This document shows, piece by piece, positions 40,941-50,389 of a DNA stretch of 64,000 nucleotides. The stretch is from Hyphomicrobiales bacterium (GTDB taxonomy: Bacteria; Pseudomonadota; Alphaproteobacteria; Rhizobiales; Rhizobiaceae), in NCBI GenBank assembly GCA_900473685.1, contig UCNE01000002.1, positions 62,001 through 126,000 on the forward strand. The letters are read 5' to 3'. Numbering within the stretch: position 1 is the first letter of the stretch; every line of letters starts with the position of its first letter. The translations under genes were made by a program, and so were the position numbers. The notes beneath the pieces are model-generated. The model made no database searches, was not told the origin of the DNA, and saw only the letters and a program-made list of their open reading frames with translations.

Positions 40941-40969
40941 TTGCGGTTTTCCGCCGATACGCATAGATC
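40941..40969 (+). promoter_or_regulatory. Possible promoter of tRNA-Val
   Basis: TTGCGG (40941-40946), a 17-bp spacer and TAGATC (40964-40969), about 40 bp upstream of the tRNA 5' end. Both hexamers depart from consensus. The rest of 40605-40940 shows no gene. Confidence 0.35.
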
Positions 40970-41009
40970 ACGGCCACCGACGCGGCAGACACTGCTTCTG
41001 CTTCGCGAA

Positions 41010-41085
41010 GGGCGATTAGCTCAGTTGGTAGAGCGCCTCGTTTACACCGAGGATGTCGGGAGTTCGAGTCTCTCATCGCCCACCA
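41010..41085 (+). tRNA. tRNA-Val (TAC)
   Basis: A 76-nt cloverleaf with acceptor stem GGGCGAT/ATCGCCC, anticodon loop TTTACAC (anticodon TAC, reading GUA) and an encoded ACCA end. D-arm (GCTCAGTTGGTAGAGC) and T-arm (GTTCGAGTC) are canonical. Confidence 0.97.
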
Positions 41086-41282
41086 TTACTTCCTTTTCCT
41101 TCCAATTTTGAATTTCTAGAACCGCATTCTCTGTTTTGCGCGCTTTCTTAAACAGCCTTTTTGAAGGCTCTTGTCAGAAGGCAAAGGCGTTGCCATCTGT
41201 TGCGAGCGAAATACCGGAGCTTTCCAACTTTATGAATGGCAGGCCGGGACTGATTATCTCGATGGTGAGAGGGACGTATCAC

Positions 41283-41540
41283 ATGTGGAAAGCAATTCTG
41301 GCAGCAACGCTTGCCGCAGGTCTCACCGCCTGTAACGCGATGCCGGAGATAGCCCCCATTCCCGGCAGCATCACCTATGGTGGCCAGCCGGCAACCAAGC
41401 TGACCAAAGCCCCGGTCGGCAGCGTCGTTCATCACCAGCTGAATGATCAGTACGGCAAACGGGCCGAAGAAACCTATATCATCCAGCCCGACCGCTCATT
41501 GCGGCTGGTGCGCAGGCACCAGATCATCGATCCGAACTGA
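41283..41540 (+). CDS. Small lipoprotein, function unknown
   Basis: An 85-residue protein with a lipoprotein signal peptide: MWKAILAATLAAGLTACNAM, lipobox LTAC with the lipidated Cys at residue 17. The mature part contains GSITYGGQPATKLTKAPVGS and a basic C terminus (SLRLVRRHQIIDPN). The residues after the Cys (Asn-Ala) suggest outer-membrane sorting. The ATG at 41283 follows a GAGAGGGA ribosome-binding site. It is monocistronic, downstream of tRNA-Val and convergent with the next gene. Confidence 0.75.
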   Translation: MWKAILAATLAAGLTACNAMPEIAPIPGSITYGGQPATKLTKAPVGSVVHHQLNDQYGKRAEETYIIQPDRSLRLVRRHQIIDPN

Positions 41541-41578
41541 CGCCGCCCGCGTCAGCGGACGGGTTTGCCGCGTATCGG

Positions 41579-41953
41579 CTAGACCTCTTCCTTCTTGCGG
41601 ACCGGGGCCTTGCGCTTGGGCTCCTCCGGGGCTTCCGGCATGTAGGTTTTCTCGCCCTTCGGGGTCGGGGCCAGAAGGTTTTTCAGCGCCGAAAGACGGT
41701 CTTTCAGCAGTGGGCGAAAACGTGTCGCACGATAGGGCATGTCGGCCGCGCCATAGCCTTCCGGGCCGTCGTCATTGCCGCGATGGATTTCCGCCAGTTT
41801 CACACCGATGAATTCGCCGTCGATATAGTGCTTGTAGGGGCCAACCCAGCGGATGGTGTAGATCTGCCCCTTGCGGATGCCCTGATCGATCGAGACGTTC
41901 TTGAACTTGTCGTCGATGCAGACGACCTTTTGTCCAACATGGAAATTGTACAT
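41579..41953 (-). CDS. Conserved hypothetical protein with SH3-like N terminus
   Basis: A 124-residue soluble protein. The first 50 residues (FHVGQKVVCIDDKF ... GIRKGQIYTIRWVG) look like a small beta-barrel of the SH3/KOW type. The remainder is basic and ends in a Lys/Pro-rich tail (PEEPKRKAPVRKKEEV) that is probably disordered. The ATG at 41953 has an AAGGG ribosome-binding site; a TTG six bases upstream is less likely. I do not recognise a functional family. Confidence 0.65.
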   Translation of the reverse strand: MYNFHVGQKVVCIDDKFKNVSIDQGIRKGQIYTIRWVGPYKHYIDGEFIGVKLAEIHRGNDDGPEGYGAADMPYRATRFRPLLKDRLSALKNLLAPTPKGEKTYMPEAPEEPKRKAPVRKKEEV

Positions 41954-42068
41954 CGGCAAACCCTTCGCCGGTTCGCCCGGCGCAAGATCGCCGGGACCGT
42001 ATATGTTTGATCGTCAGATAGCCGTTTTCACCATCGGTTTGCAACGAGAAGGCTATCGGAAACGCCAG

Positions 42069-42506
42069 TCACGCGGAACGGTGCGGCCGATCCTGGCCAG
42101 ACGAACCGTCATTGCCCTGATATTGTGCGTCGGTGACATGCTCCATCCAGTCGACGGCCTTGCCGTCGAGCGCTTCCTGGATGGCGATATGGGTCATGGC
42201 TGTTGTCGCTGCGGCGCCATGCCAGTGCTTTTCGCCCGGCGGGAACCAGACGGTATCCCCTGCCCTGATTTCACGAATCGGTCCTCCCCATGTCTGGGCA
42301 AGGCCGCTGCCGGCGGTGACGATCAGGGTCTGACCGAGCGGATGGGTATGCCAGGCCGTGCGCGCGCCGGCTTCGAATGTGACACAGGCGCTGCGGACAC
42401 GGGCGGGTTCCGGCGCATCCAGGACCGGGTCGAGCCGCACGCTGCCGGTAAAATACTCCGCCGGCGGGCGAACCGACGGACGTGATCCACAGGGCTTGAT
42501 CTCCAT
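42069..42506 (-). CDS. Cupin-domain protein
   Basis: A 145-residue single-domain cupin. Motif 1 is [18 protein letters not shown] (metal-binding His pair) and motif 2 is [17 protein letters not shown] (His), close to the RmlC-type cupins annotated as quercetinase-like or (R)-mandelonitrile-lyase-like proteins. The substrate is unknown. The ATG at 42506 follows a GGAGAG ribosome-binding site. It stands apart from its neighbours by more than 100 bp on each side. Confidence 0.8.
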   Translation of the reverse strand: MEIKPCGSRPSVRPPAEYFTGSVRLDPVLDAPEPARVRSACVTFEAGARTAWHTHPLGQTLIVTAGSGLAQTWGGPIREIRAGDTVWFPPGEKHWHGAAATTAMTHIAIQEALDGKAVDWMEHVTDAQYQGNDGSSGQDRPHRSA

Positions 42507-42631
42507 GATGCTCTCTCCTTTGGCAAAAGTCGCCGGCATATCCACAGCCAGCCGCGTTGAAGGCTACAGCATAGCGCGTTCCGGCCGGATGTCCCGCATG
42601 CCGTGACCGCATACAGCCTCGTCAGAAGCTC

Positions 42632-45600
42632 TTACAATGTATGGATCGTCGCGTCCGGGCAGGCCTTCAGCGCGATATCGCAGAGATGCTGGTGGTGGGT
42701 CAGATAAATCACCTGCCCGACGCCGGCCATATCGCCCATCAGCGAAAAGGCATGCTGCGCACGTCCATCATCGAAGGTCTCCATGATGTCGTCGGCGACG
42801 AACGGCAGCGATTCGCGGGTGGCGGCGATCTCGTGATAGCCGGCCATGCGCAAGGCCAGGTAGAGCTGGAATCGCGTCCCCTTGGAAAGGTCCCGCGCCA
42901 GTTTGGAAGCACCACCGGCCGCATTGGCGATCAGGAACTCCTCGCCCTTTTCGGCCTGGGTCGTCAGCCCGGCATAATCGCCACCGCTGATGGCGCTGAA
43001 GGCCGTGGACGCCCGCCGCATCATCGCGCTGCGATGGCGTTCGCGGTAGAGCCGCAGCGCTGTTTCACCTGCGAGGATGCCAGCACGCAGGCGCAGATAG
43101 GCGATGGCGCGCTCTTCGATCTCGGCCAGAACGGTGCGGCGGCGCTCGTCGATATGGGCGGCCGCATCGCTGCCACCGATGGCTGCGAGCACCTTTTCCG
43201 CATCACGCCGTTCGGCATGCAACTCGCTGGCATCGCGGTCGTGCTGTTCCCAGCGCGTTTGCAGTTCGGCCATGCCGAGCAACAGGCCGTCCTTGTCGAG
43301 CGAACTGAGAATCAGTTCGGCTTCATCGGCCCTGGAAACACCCAGGCGGGCGGCAAGATCGGCTTCGGCTTCCACGATCCGCCCGCGCAGGCGCGCCCGG
43401 CTGTTGGCCGATTCGAGATGCGTGGCGACCTCGGCCAGCGTGGTGCAGCCAAACAGATCCAGCATGCCACGTTTCTGAGCGTCATGGCGCTGCCGTGATT
43501 CGATCAGCAGATGTTGCTCGGCAAGACGCGCATCATTCTCCTCGGACAATTGCCGGAAAAGAACATCCCGTTTCTCGGCTTCGGCAAGCCGTTCCCGGAT
43601 CAGGCGGAGATCAATCAGAGGATCGGCTGCGGCTGTCAGGGAGAGCTTAGCGGCAAGCGCACCAACCATTGCCGTAAACGTTGCCTGATCCCGGCGCATC
43701 CCATCGATACGGTGATCCAGGTCCGCCTTGCGCTGGATAAGCTTGTCGAGGTCCTGAAGCACCGCAAGAACGGGAACCGCTTCCTGCACGGATGCGGTCC
43801 TGCCGTTTTTCGCCAGCCATGTTGCTCCGGCGGTTTCTTCCCATTGCGCGGCCCATCCCGCCATGCCGGCATCCGCGGAAGCCCATGCGGCTTCCCGCGC
43901 GTCGAGAGCCGCTTGCGTCCGCTCGATCATTTCGGCTGCAGCCGTCTGTGCGTGGCGAGCCGACTGCAGCGCCGTCAGGGCGCGCTCGGTGAAGGCCATC
44001 GCGTCTTCCAGCCCGTCAGGCGCGTTTCTATCGAGCCTGTGCTCGTGAAGCATCCGCGTCAGGCGCTGCAGCGCCTTTTCTTCGTCAGCCTTGGCAATCC
44101 GCAAATCCTGTTGCGCCGCCCGAAGTTGGCTGCGCGCATCCAGCGCCGCCACGCGGCGGGTAAGCCAAGTCACCAACTGGTTCAGCTTGGTTTCTTCCGG
44201 CAGGCCGCAGCCAAGAGCGGCGGCGGAAATTTCGGACCTGAGACCGGCAATGGCAGCAAGAGCTGCCCCGTGTTGCTGCCGCAGCGCCAAAAGCCTGCCA
44301 TTGCGCTCGGCGATGGAGAGGGAAAGTGCCCGCACCTGGGCAAGGTCCTGCGAACGTGCAAGCCGCAGTGCCGCCGCCTCGTCGTCTTTGCGCAATGCCG
44401 ATTCGAACATGCGCGCCGTCTCGCTGTCCAGCCGCCCGGCATGCGCCTGCCAGGCCTGGTCTCGCGCCTGCCGCAACGTCAACGCTTCGTCATCAGCGGC
44501 AAACCCGCCTGTCCGCGTCAATTCGGCAAACCGTGCCTCCTCGGCAGCGGCCAGCGCCATCTCTTCAGCGATCTTGTCATCCAGACGTTTCAGCTGCTCG
44601 GTCAATGCCGTTCGTCGGGCGGTCCACTCGGCAATCTCGCTCTCGCCGGGTATGGCAAGCGCCGCCAGACCGTCCGCATCAAGCGGTGACGGTGCAAGTG
44701 CCGCAAGCCTGTCGGTCAACTGGTCTTCGAGCACCAGCATCTGCCGCGCCGCCGTCTGTTGCCGCAGCAGGCAATCATTCTGCCGCAGGCTTTGCAGGAC
44801 ATTGGCAAGGGACGCCGGATCACCAACATCCTGCACAGCAGTGTCCGCCGTCCCGAGCGATGCGTGCGCCTTCATCGCGTCCGCATTTGCATCCATGGCC
44901 AACTGGCGTTCATGGGCTGCGGTAACCAGCCGTTCGTTCAAGGCCGGGTATTTCTGCGCCAGATCCTGGATGCGCCCAGTGACAGCGGCAGGAAGAATGA
45001 GTGCCGCCGCATCGTCGATATCGCTTCGGTCCAGCCGTGCGAGACAGACGGCAATGTCGGCCGCGATCTTGCCGCGCTCGTCGAGGCGATTCGGCATATC
45101 GGTCGCGGCCGTCCGATAGCGTGCTTCCAATCCGGATTGTTCGAGATCGCGAATGTCGGCGGCAAGCGCAAGCACGGCCGTATCCCGCTCGATTGCAGCG
45201 ATCGCCGCTGCCCGCCTGCCGATGTCGCTCTCCAGCTGCTCCAGCCGGGCGCCAATCTCGGTTTCCTCGCGCTGCAGCTGCGGCAGCATGCCATGCCAGG
45301 CGGACGGTGGTTCGGGCGTATCGCCGAAATCGGCCAGTTCGGAGCGGAGACCACGCAGCCGCGCCAGAAGCGGCAGGCTCTCGATTCGATCGCGGGCATG
45401 ATCGAGCGATACCTGCAGTTCCGCCCGCGCCTTGACGGCAGCCTCGTGCCGTTCGGCAGCGGCGTCGCGTGCCTTGCGCAGGCTGGCGAATTCGCGGGCA
45501 TTGACGTCTATGGCGTTCCTTTCGTCCTTCAGCACCTCCAACTCGGCCTTCAGCTCCGCCAACCGGTGCTTGCGGCCCTGTGGCTTGTAGAACGCATCGG

Positions 45601-46111
45601 CCTGCGCCTTCAGCCCGGACAGGATGGCGCTGCTGTCCGGCAGGCCCGAACTTGCCGAAAACAGCAGGGCGCCAAGCTCGCCCTCGCTTTTCAGAATGCT
45701 TTCGCCGCCCTTCTCGATGCTGTCGTCATCAAGGGAGAACATCATCTGATAGGTCGCCCGGTCGATCGAGCCGAGGGCTGCCGAAAACAGATTGTCCGGC
45801 AAGGGCTGGTCGTCCGGCCCCAGCAGCGAGTTCTGCTTGCGCTTGATTCGCGCGACAGCATGGGTCCGGCCGCCGGTCTCGAGGACGCCGCCGATCCGCA
45901 TGGTCTCATAAGGATGCAGAAAGCCATAGGTGCTGCGGTTGTCGATCCCGAACAGCAGATCGAGAAAGGCGGAAAACAGTGTCGACTTTCCCGCTTCGTT
46001 CGGACCGTAGACGATATGAAAATCCGGGTTCCCGGGACGCGCGGCCCCAAAATCCAGGCTGCGCCCGGTAAACTTGCCGTAGCGGATGAGGTCGAGACGA
46101 TTGAGGCGCAT
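42632..46111 (-). CDS. YhaN-type AAA ATPase (SbcC/Rad50-like)
   Basis: An 1159-residue SMC-like ATPase, probable partner of the nuclease encoded directly upstream. The N terminus (MRLNRLDLIRYGKF) leads to the Walker A GPNEAGKSTLFSAF (about residues 36-49). Long Ala/Arg/Glu-rich coiled coils (about 180-400 and 520-950) follow. The C-terminal ATPase lobe contains a signature-like LSKGTRFQLYLALRMA and a Walker B-like PFVADDIMETFDD. The start shares one base with the stop of the metallophosphoesterase (TGATG). Family members are linked to DNA-end processing; the exact role here is unknown. Confidence 0.88.
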   Translation of the reverse strand: MRLNRLDLIRYGKFTGRSLDFGAARPGNPDFHIVYGPNEAGKSTLFSAFLDLLFGIDNRSTYGFLHPYETMRIGGVLETGGRTHAVARIKRKQNSLLGPDDQPLPDNLFSAALGSIDRATYQMMFSLDDDSIEKGGESILKSEGELGALLFSASSGLPDSSAILSGLKAQADAFYKPQGRKHRLAELKAELEVLKDERNAIDVNAREFASLRKARDAAAERHEAAVKARAELQVSLDHARDRIESLPLLARLRGLRSELADFGDTPEPPSAWHGMLPQLQREETEIGARLEQLESDIGRRAAAIAAIERDTAVLALAADIRDLEQSGLEARYRTAATDMPNRLDERGKIAADIAVCLARLDRSDIDDAAALILPAAVTGRIQDLAQKYPALNERLVTAAHERQLAMDANADAMKAHASLGTADTAVQDVGDPASLANVLQSLRQNDCLLRQQTAARQMLVLEDQLTDRLAALAPSPLDADGLAALAIPGESEIAEWTARRTALTEQLKRLDDKIAEEMALAAAEEARFAELTRTGGFAADDEALTLRQARDQAWQAHAGRLDSETARMFESALRKDDEAAALRLARSQDLAQVRALSLSIAERNGRLLALRQQHGAALAAIAGLRSEISAAALGCGLPEETKLNQLVTWLTRRVAALDARSQLRAAQQDLRIAKADEEKALQRLTRMLHEHRLDRNAPDGLEDAMAFTERALTALQSARHAQTAAAEMIERTQAALDAREAAWASADAGMAGWAAQWEETAGATWLAKNGRTASVQEAVPVLAVLQDLDKLIQRKADLDHRIDGMRRDQATFTAMVGALAAKLSLTAAADPLIDLRLIRERLAEAEKRDVLFRQLSEENDARLAEQHLLIESRQRHDAQKRGMLDLFGCTTLAEVATHLESANSRARLRGRIVEAEADLAARLGVSRADEAELILSSLDKDGLLLGMAELQTRWEQHDRDASELHAERRDAEKVLAAIGGSDAAAHIDERRRTVLAEIEERAIAYLRLRAGILAGETALRLYRERHRSAMMRRASTAFSAISGGDYAGLTTQAEKGEEFLIANAAGGASKLARDLSKGTRFQLYLALRMAGYHEIAATRESLPFVADDIMETFDDGRAQHAFSLMGDMAGVGQVIYLTHHQHLCDIALKACPDATIHTL

Positions 46112-47382
46112 CAGCGGTCAGCCTCCCCGCCGTGCAGATGGGCAAGCACATCATCGCTGCCGGCCTGGGCAATGGCATCGGCGAGCCGCGCCGCACTTTC
46201 CTCATCGCCAGCCAGACTGTCGCGCAGCTCACGCGGCAGCTGCTGCAGCAGCTCCTCCAGCATCAAGCCCGCCTCGCGGCGAAACGCATGCGAGGGCAGC
46301 ACGTCTGACCGGATGAGACCCGCCAGCTCTTCGACCGGATCGGGACCGGACAGGGAAACACTGGCATCGACGCCACGGCATTCAATATCGATCTTCTCGA
46401 TCCAACAGCCGGAGAGACCGGCAGCAAGATTAGCGATTTCGGCAGACAGCAAGTCGGGATCCCGCCGCAGCTTCCAGGCAAGCGGTGTCGAACCGGTCAG
46501 GGAAAGGCGCACAATGAGATGATCAGCCTGCGTGCGATGCCTGAGCGCCGAGAGTGCGTCGCCGGCCGTGTCCAGCATCTGCCGCCAGTCCTCAACGGCG
46601 CTGAGATCAACCGCCAGCCGTTCGAATACGGCGTGCCCGACATCATGCTCGCGATGCGCAAGGCGGCCGTCGTCCCCAACCGTTACCAGCGTCACCGTCT
46701 TTGGCCCCGCCTCGTTGATGTCGCGCCCTTGCGGCATGCCGGGCATGACGATTAACGGGGCCTCGGAATGCACCTGGCGCATATGGACATGGCCGAGCGC
46801 CCAATAATCAAACCCATGCCGCGCAAGCTCGGCGACGCTGGTCGGCGCATAGGGATCATGGCCTGGCGTACCGGCGAGGCTGGTATGCAGCATGCCGATA
46901 TTGATGGCATCGGCGACCGGCGGCTGGAACGATGGCAACAGGCTGTCGGGCGCATGCGGATTGGCAAAGCTGATGCCATGGATATGAACGCCACGGCCAT
47001 CGCCGAGGGACTTGGCCAGGACCGGCTTTGCCCGGCCAGCAAACACATGCACATTGGACGGAAAGGTCAGCTCGCGCGTCATCGCCGATTGCGAATCGTG
47101 ATTGCCGCGAATGAGGAAGACCCTGATTCCGGCCGCTTCCAGCCGGCGCAATTCGCTCGCCAGATAAAGCGCTGTGTTCATCGATGTCTGCGAGCCGTCG
47201 TAGAGATCGCCCGCGATCAGCAGGGCATCGACCGCCTCCTCCAGGCACAGATCGACGATCCTTGCCAGTGCGGTCCGCGTCGCGCCGCGCACCAGCTCGG
47301 CGAGTTCCGGATTTTTCAGCGCAAGACTACGCAAGGGTGAATCGAGATGAAGGTCGGCGGTATGGACGAAACGAAAGGGCAT
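46111..47382 (-). CDS. YhaO-type metallophosphoesterase (SbcD/Mre11-like nuclease)
   Basis: A 423-residue calcineurin-like phosphoesterase. All metal-binding motifs are present: FVHTADLHLDSPL (D-x-H), IAGDLYDG (GD-x-x-D), RGNHDSQS (GNHD), and the later LGHVHMRQ (GH-x-H). A C-terminal capping region follows. The pairing with the adjacent SMC-like ATPase matches SbcCD and Mre11-Rad50 and argues for a role in DNA-end processing. It is divergent from the MarR gene across a 197-bp gap. Confidence 0.88.
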   Translation of the reverse strand: MPFRFVHTADLHLDSPLRSLALKNPELAELVRGATRTALARIVDLCLEEAVDALLIAGDLYDGSQTSMNTALYLASELRRLEAAGIRVFLIRGNHDSQSAMTRELTFPSNVHVFAGRAKPVLAKSLGDGRGVHIHGISFANPHAPDSLLPSFQPPVADAINIGMLHTSLAGTPGHDPYAPTSVAELARHGFDYWALGHVHMRQVHSEAPLIVMPGMPQGRDINEAGPKTVTLVTVGDDGRLAHREHDVGHAVFERLAVDLSAVEDWRQMLDTAGDALSALRHRTQADHLIVRLSLTGSTPLAWKLRRDPDLLSAEIANLAAGLSGCWIEKIDIECRGVDASVSLSGPDPVEELAGLIRSDVLPSHAFRREAGLMLEELLQQLPRELRDSLAGDEESAARLADAIAQAGSDDVLAHLHGGEADR

Positions 47383-47556
47383 AACCGACCATGACCCGGC
47401 GTCCGGCCTCGCGTCAATGCCGACGGTGGCCCGCTCCCATGTCTATTCAGCGCTTTCGTCGCAGCAACATTCTTGGGGAGATACGGGACCTTGGCACAAG
47501 GGTGGCGATTTAGACTTGACTATAACGCTAACAATACCGTCATTTGACATGGCCCC

Positions 47557-47573
47557 TCATAATATCCATATGA
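47557..47573. promoter_or_regulatory. Palindromic operator upstream of the MarR gene
   Basis: TCATA (47557-47561) and TATGA (47569-47573) form a perfect 5-bp inverted repeat with a 7-bp spacer, ending six bases before the ATG. Size and position fit a self-regulating MarR-type operator; binding by this regulator is inferred. Confidence 0.45.
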
Positions 47574-47579
47574 AACATC

Positions 47580-48050
47580 ATGAAATCCACATTTGAAGTC
47601 TCCGACAAGCTCTTTGAGCTCTACCATCGCGTTCACCGCCTCATCAACGAATCGATGACGGAGGAAGGCGTGTCGTTGGCCCGCAGCAAGTTCCTGTTTT
47701 TCCTCAGCAAGCTTGGCCCCTGCCGGTCGACTGATATCGCCGGCGCGCTGAATTTTGCGCCGCGGACGGTGACAGAAGCCATCGATGGGCTGGAGCGCGA
47801 CAAGCTGGTGGTGCGCAAGCCGGATCCGGAAGACCGCCGGGCAAAGATCGTCTCGATCACCGACGTCGGCCGCATCGTTCTGGAAGCCGCCGAACATCCG
47901 CGCAAGCAGCTGATCGAGGAGATCTTCTCGGCGCTTGACGACCAACAGCTCGACCAGATGCATGACATTGTCAGCCGGCTGGTCGTCAAGGCCGAGGAAA
48001 TCCGCAAGCGCAAGGAAACCGAAGAGGCTGGCGGCAAGGCGGCCGAATAA
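47580..48050 (+). CDS. MarR family transcriptional regulator
   Basis: A 156-residue winged-helix repressor of the MarR type. The DNA-recognition region runs RSTDIAGALNFAPRTVTEAIDGLE (about residues 52-75), and the wing contains the conserved PDPEDRRAKIVSITDVGR. The last 20 residues are Lys/Glu-rich. The ligand is unknown. Its own gene is preceded by a palindrome; divergent transcription of the nuclease/ATPase pair upstream suggests those genes may be its targets as well. Confidence 0.9.
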   Translation: MKSTFEVSDKLFELYHRVHRLINESMTEEGVSLARSKFLFFLSKLGPCRSTDIAGALNFAPRTVTEAIDGLERDKLVVRKPDPEDRRAKIVSITDVGRIVLEAAEHPRKQLIEEIFSALDDQQLDQMHDIVSRLVVKAEEIRKRKETEEAGGKAAE

Positions 48051-48095
48051 CCGGCTCGCTCGCCACGGCCTTTTGCTTGAAAAAAGACCAAATAG

Positions 48096-48126
48096 AAAAG
48101 GCCGGAGCATCATGCTCCGGCCTTTT
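48096..48126. terminator. Bidirectional terminator between marR and the phytase-like gene
   Basis: AAAAGGCCGGAG (48096-48107) pairs with CTCCGGCCTTTT (48115-48126) around CATCATG. T-tracts lie on both strands, serving the convergent genes on each side. Confidence 0.9.
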
Positions 48127-48147
48127 CCGTTTCCAGGACTAAAGCGA

Positions 48148-50340
48148 TTACATCGCGTTCATCGTACCGATCGAGAAGAACAGGGTTTCGCCCGAGGAAT
48201 CATCGACACCGTCATTGTCGGTGACCACGAAACCGTTGCCGGCCGCATCGACGGTGAAGCCTTCGACCTTGTCGACGACATAGCCATTGGGGGCCTTCAG
48301 ATCGGGGATGAAGTCACGAACCTCTTCCTTCTTGACGACCGGCAGGTCGCCGCCGAGCTTGGCCGGCTTCAAGTCGGCCAATGCCACGCGGTAGAGCTTC
48401 TTCAACTTGGCGGCCTGGCCGATCAGGTTATCGCGCTCGATGATATAGGCATAGTCGCCGTGAGCCGTGATTTCCGAAAGGCCGACCCAACCGCTCTCCG
48501 TCTTTTCGAGCGGGTAGCGCACAGCGCCCCATTCCTTCGACGAAGGCTTGTAGGAAACGAGCTTGACGAAGCCCTTTTCATCGTCACCCCATTCGCGCTG
48601 AACGGCCATCCACAGCACCATGTCGTCGCCTTCGCCGACGCTGGTAATGCCTTCGAAGCCGAAGCGCTTTTCGTGGGCGCGCAGCTCGGCCGGAATAGCG
48701 ATCTCCTTGTCGATCTCGCCCTTCTTGTTGACGTGAATGATCGCGTGGCTGACGAGCTTGTCGGCATCGCCTTCGTTGGCCAGCCAGTAGCCGCCTTCGC
48801 CATCCGGCGTCACACCTTCGCTGTCAAGCTTCTGCGCAGCGGCACCATTGCGGGTGATGCGCAGCGCATCGACGATCTTTGCCGGCTTGGCGGTCGCGTC
48901 GATCGTGAAGATCGTCGGCTGCGAGGCGTAGAAGGAATCGTTGACCGCGACGAGCATGCCCGGCTTGTCCTTGACCGGAGCGAGACCCGAAAGCGCGCCA
49001 AAACCGATCAGTTCGCCGTCCTTCTCGGTGGAGACGATCTGCGGATAGGCGGATTCACCTTCAGCACGCTCATAAAGCATCACATGCGAACGGGCGCCGC
49101 CATCTTCGACGAGATCGACTTCATTGGCGGTCGCCAGAAGATTGCGGCCCGGGATGGCCACGGCGCCTTCCGGGCTTACGCCGGACGGCAGAAGCTGAAG
49201 CAGCTCAGGCTCTGCGCCGGTGTCCTTGTAGACGCCGACGATGGAAGCGCGCTCGGCCAGCACGAAGAACAGGTTGTCGTCGCCGAACTTGGCGGCTTCC
49301 AGGCCTTCAGGCTCCACACCCTTCTTGTTGCGCTTGTCCGGGTAGTGGCCGATCTTGGCGATCTCGCGTTCAAAGCCCGCGCCGTTTTCATAAAGAACCT
49401 TGCCGTCCTTGCTGAAGATCGTGAAGCCGCGGGCGCCGCCCTTCCAGTCGCCTTCATTGGCAATGACGAGGCGGTTGTCGTCCAGCCACTTCACGGCGTC
49501 GGGCTCGCGCGCGACGTCCTTCATCTCGCCGGTGAACTTCAGCGCGCCGTCCTTCTTGGTATCGACGCCTTCAAGGCTGGCCGTGCCGGCCGAAAAGTGC
49601 GATTTCACCGTACCGGTCTTGCCGTCGATGATGACGATATAGTTGTTTTCCTGCAGCGTGAGAGCAATCTCGTCGAGGCTGTTGAAGGAAACGAATTCCG
49701 GCTCCGGATCGTCGCCGGCCACGTCGGCAAGACCGGTCAGCGTGACATGCTTGATCGAGCCGCAGTCAACCGCGCCATCCTTGAGCGACAGGAGGACGAG
49801 ATCACCGGCAGGCATCTGCGGCAGGTCGCCGTCATTGACCTCTTCATCGCGCTCGTTCTCGATGGCGATGGCAGCGATCGTCTTGTCCTTGTTCAGCGCG
49901 ATCGAGTCCGGCTGGCCGCCGAGATCGCAGGTCGTGTCGATCGCCTTGGAGGCGAGGTCGACCTGTGCGACGAGGCCCGACGGCTTGACGAAGCTTTCGC
50001 GCGTGTTGACGGCGACGAGCGCCTTGCCCGAGGCGACGGCAACGGATGTCGGTTCGCCTTCGAAGGTAACGGACCCGGCCGCCTTAGGGGCCTTGGCGTC
50101 GGTGATGTCGATGATGCCGATCGCCTTGTTCGGGCTGTCGGAATAAACAAGCGTATTGCCATCTTCGGAAGCGGCGATGATTTCGGCCGAAGTCGGCGTC
50201 GCCTTGTCCTTGCCCTCAGGCAGGTTGTCGGCAACTGCGAACGACGCGATGCGATTGAAAACCGGCTCGGCGAGAGCCACGGATGCCGTCGAGGCGGCAA
50301 GCGCTGCGGCAAGGGCCGCAGTCAACGAAAATCTCTTCAT
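48148..50340 (-). CDS. Exported phytase-like esterase family protein
   Basis: A 730-residue periplasmic or secreted protein with a signal peptide (about residues 1-24, ending VALA). The N-terminal half is a beta-propeller with repeats such as NTLVYSDSPNKAIGIIDITD and ATPTSAEIIAASEDG. The C-terminal half matches the 'esterase-like activity of phytase' domain (EGVTPDGEGGYWLANEGD, FGFEGITSVGEGDD, KVEGFTVDAAGNGFVVTDNDG). The many DNDG/EGD loops suggest Ca2+ binding. It probably cleaves organic phosphate esters. A Pho box lies 50 bp upstream, so PhoB control under phosphate limitation is likely. Confidence 0.85.
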   Translation of the reverse strand: MKRFSLTAALAAALAASTASVALAEPVFNRIASFAVADNLPEGKDKATPTSAEIIAASEDGNTLVYSDSPNKAIGIIDITDAKAPKAAGSVTFEGEPTSVAVASGKALVAVNTRESFVKPSGLVAQVDLASKAIDTTCDLGGQPDSIALNKDKTIAAIAIENERDEEVNDGDLPQMPAGDLVLLSLKDGAVDCGSIKHVTLTGLADVAGDDPEPEFVSFNSLDEIALTLQENNYIVIIDGKTGTVKSHFSAGTASLEGVDTKKDGALKFTGEMKDVAREPDAVKWLDDNRLVIANEGDWKGGARGFTIFSKDGKVLYENGAGFEREIAKIGHYPDKRNKKGVEPEGLEAAKFGDDNLFFVLAERASIVGVYKDTGAEPELLQLLPSGVSPEGAVAIPGRNLLATANEVDLVEDGGARSHVMLYERAEGESAYPQIVSTEKDGELIGFGALSGLAPVKDKPGMLVAVNDSFYASQPTIFTIDATAKPAKIVDALRITRNGAAAQKLDSEGVTPDGEGGYWLANEGDADKLVSHAIIHVNKKGEIDKEIAIPAELRAHEKRFGFEGITSVGEGDDMVLWMAVQREWGDDEKGFVKLVSYKPSSKEWGAVRYPLEKTESGWVGLSEITAHGDYAYIIERDNLIGQAAKLKKLYRVALADLKPAKLGGDLPVVKKEEVRDFIPDLKAPNGYVVDKVEGFTVDAAGNGFVVTDNDGVDDSSGETLFFSIGTMNAM

Positions 50341-50389
50341 GATAAACCCCCTTGGTAAATCGGATACCGGGGCGTTTTGATCGTGCTCT

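Noticed and set aside
47935-50358. An 807-residue open frame antisense to the phytase-like gene
   Set aside because: It lacks any recognisable domain and exactly mirrors a gene with a signal peptide, Pho box and conserved domains. GC-rich codon bias keeps the antisense frame free of stops.
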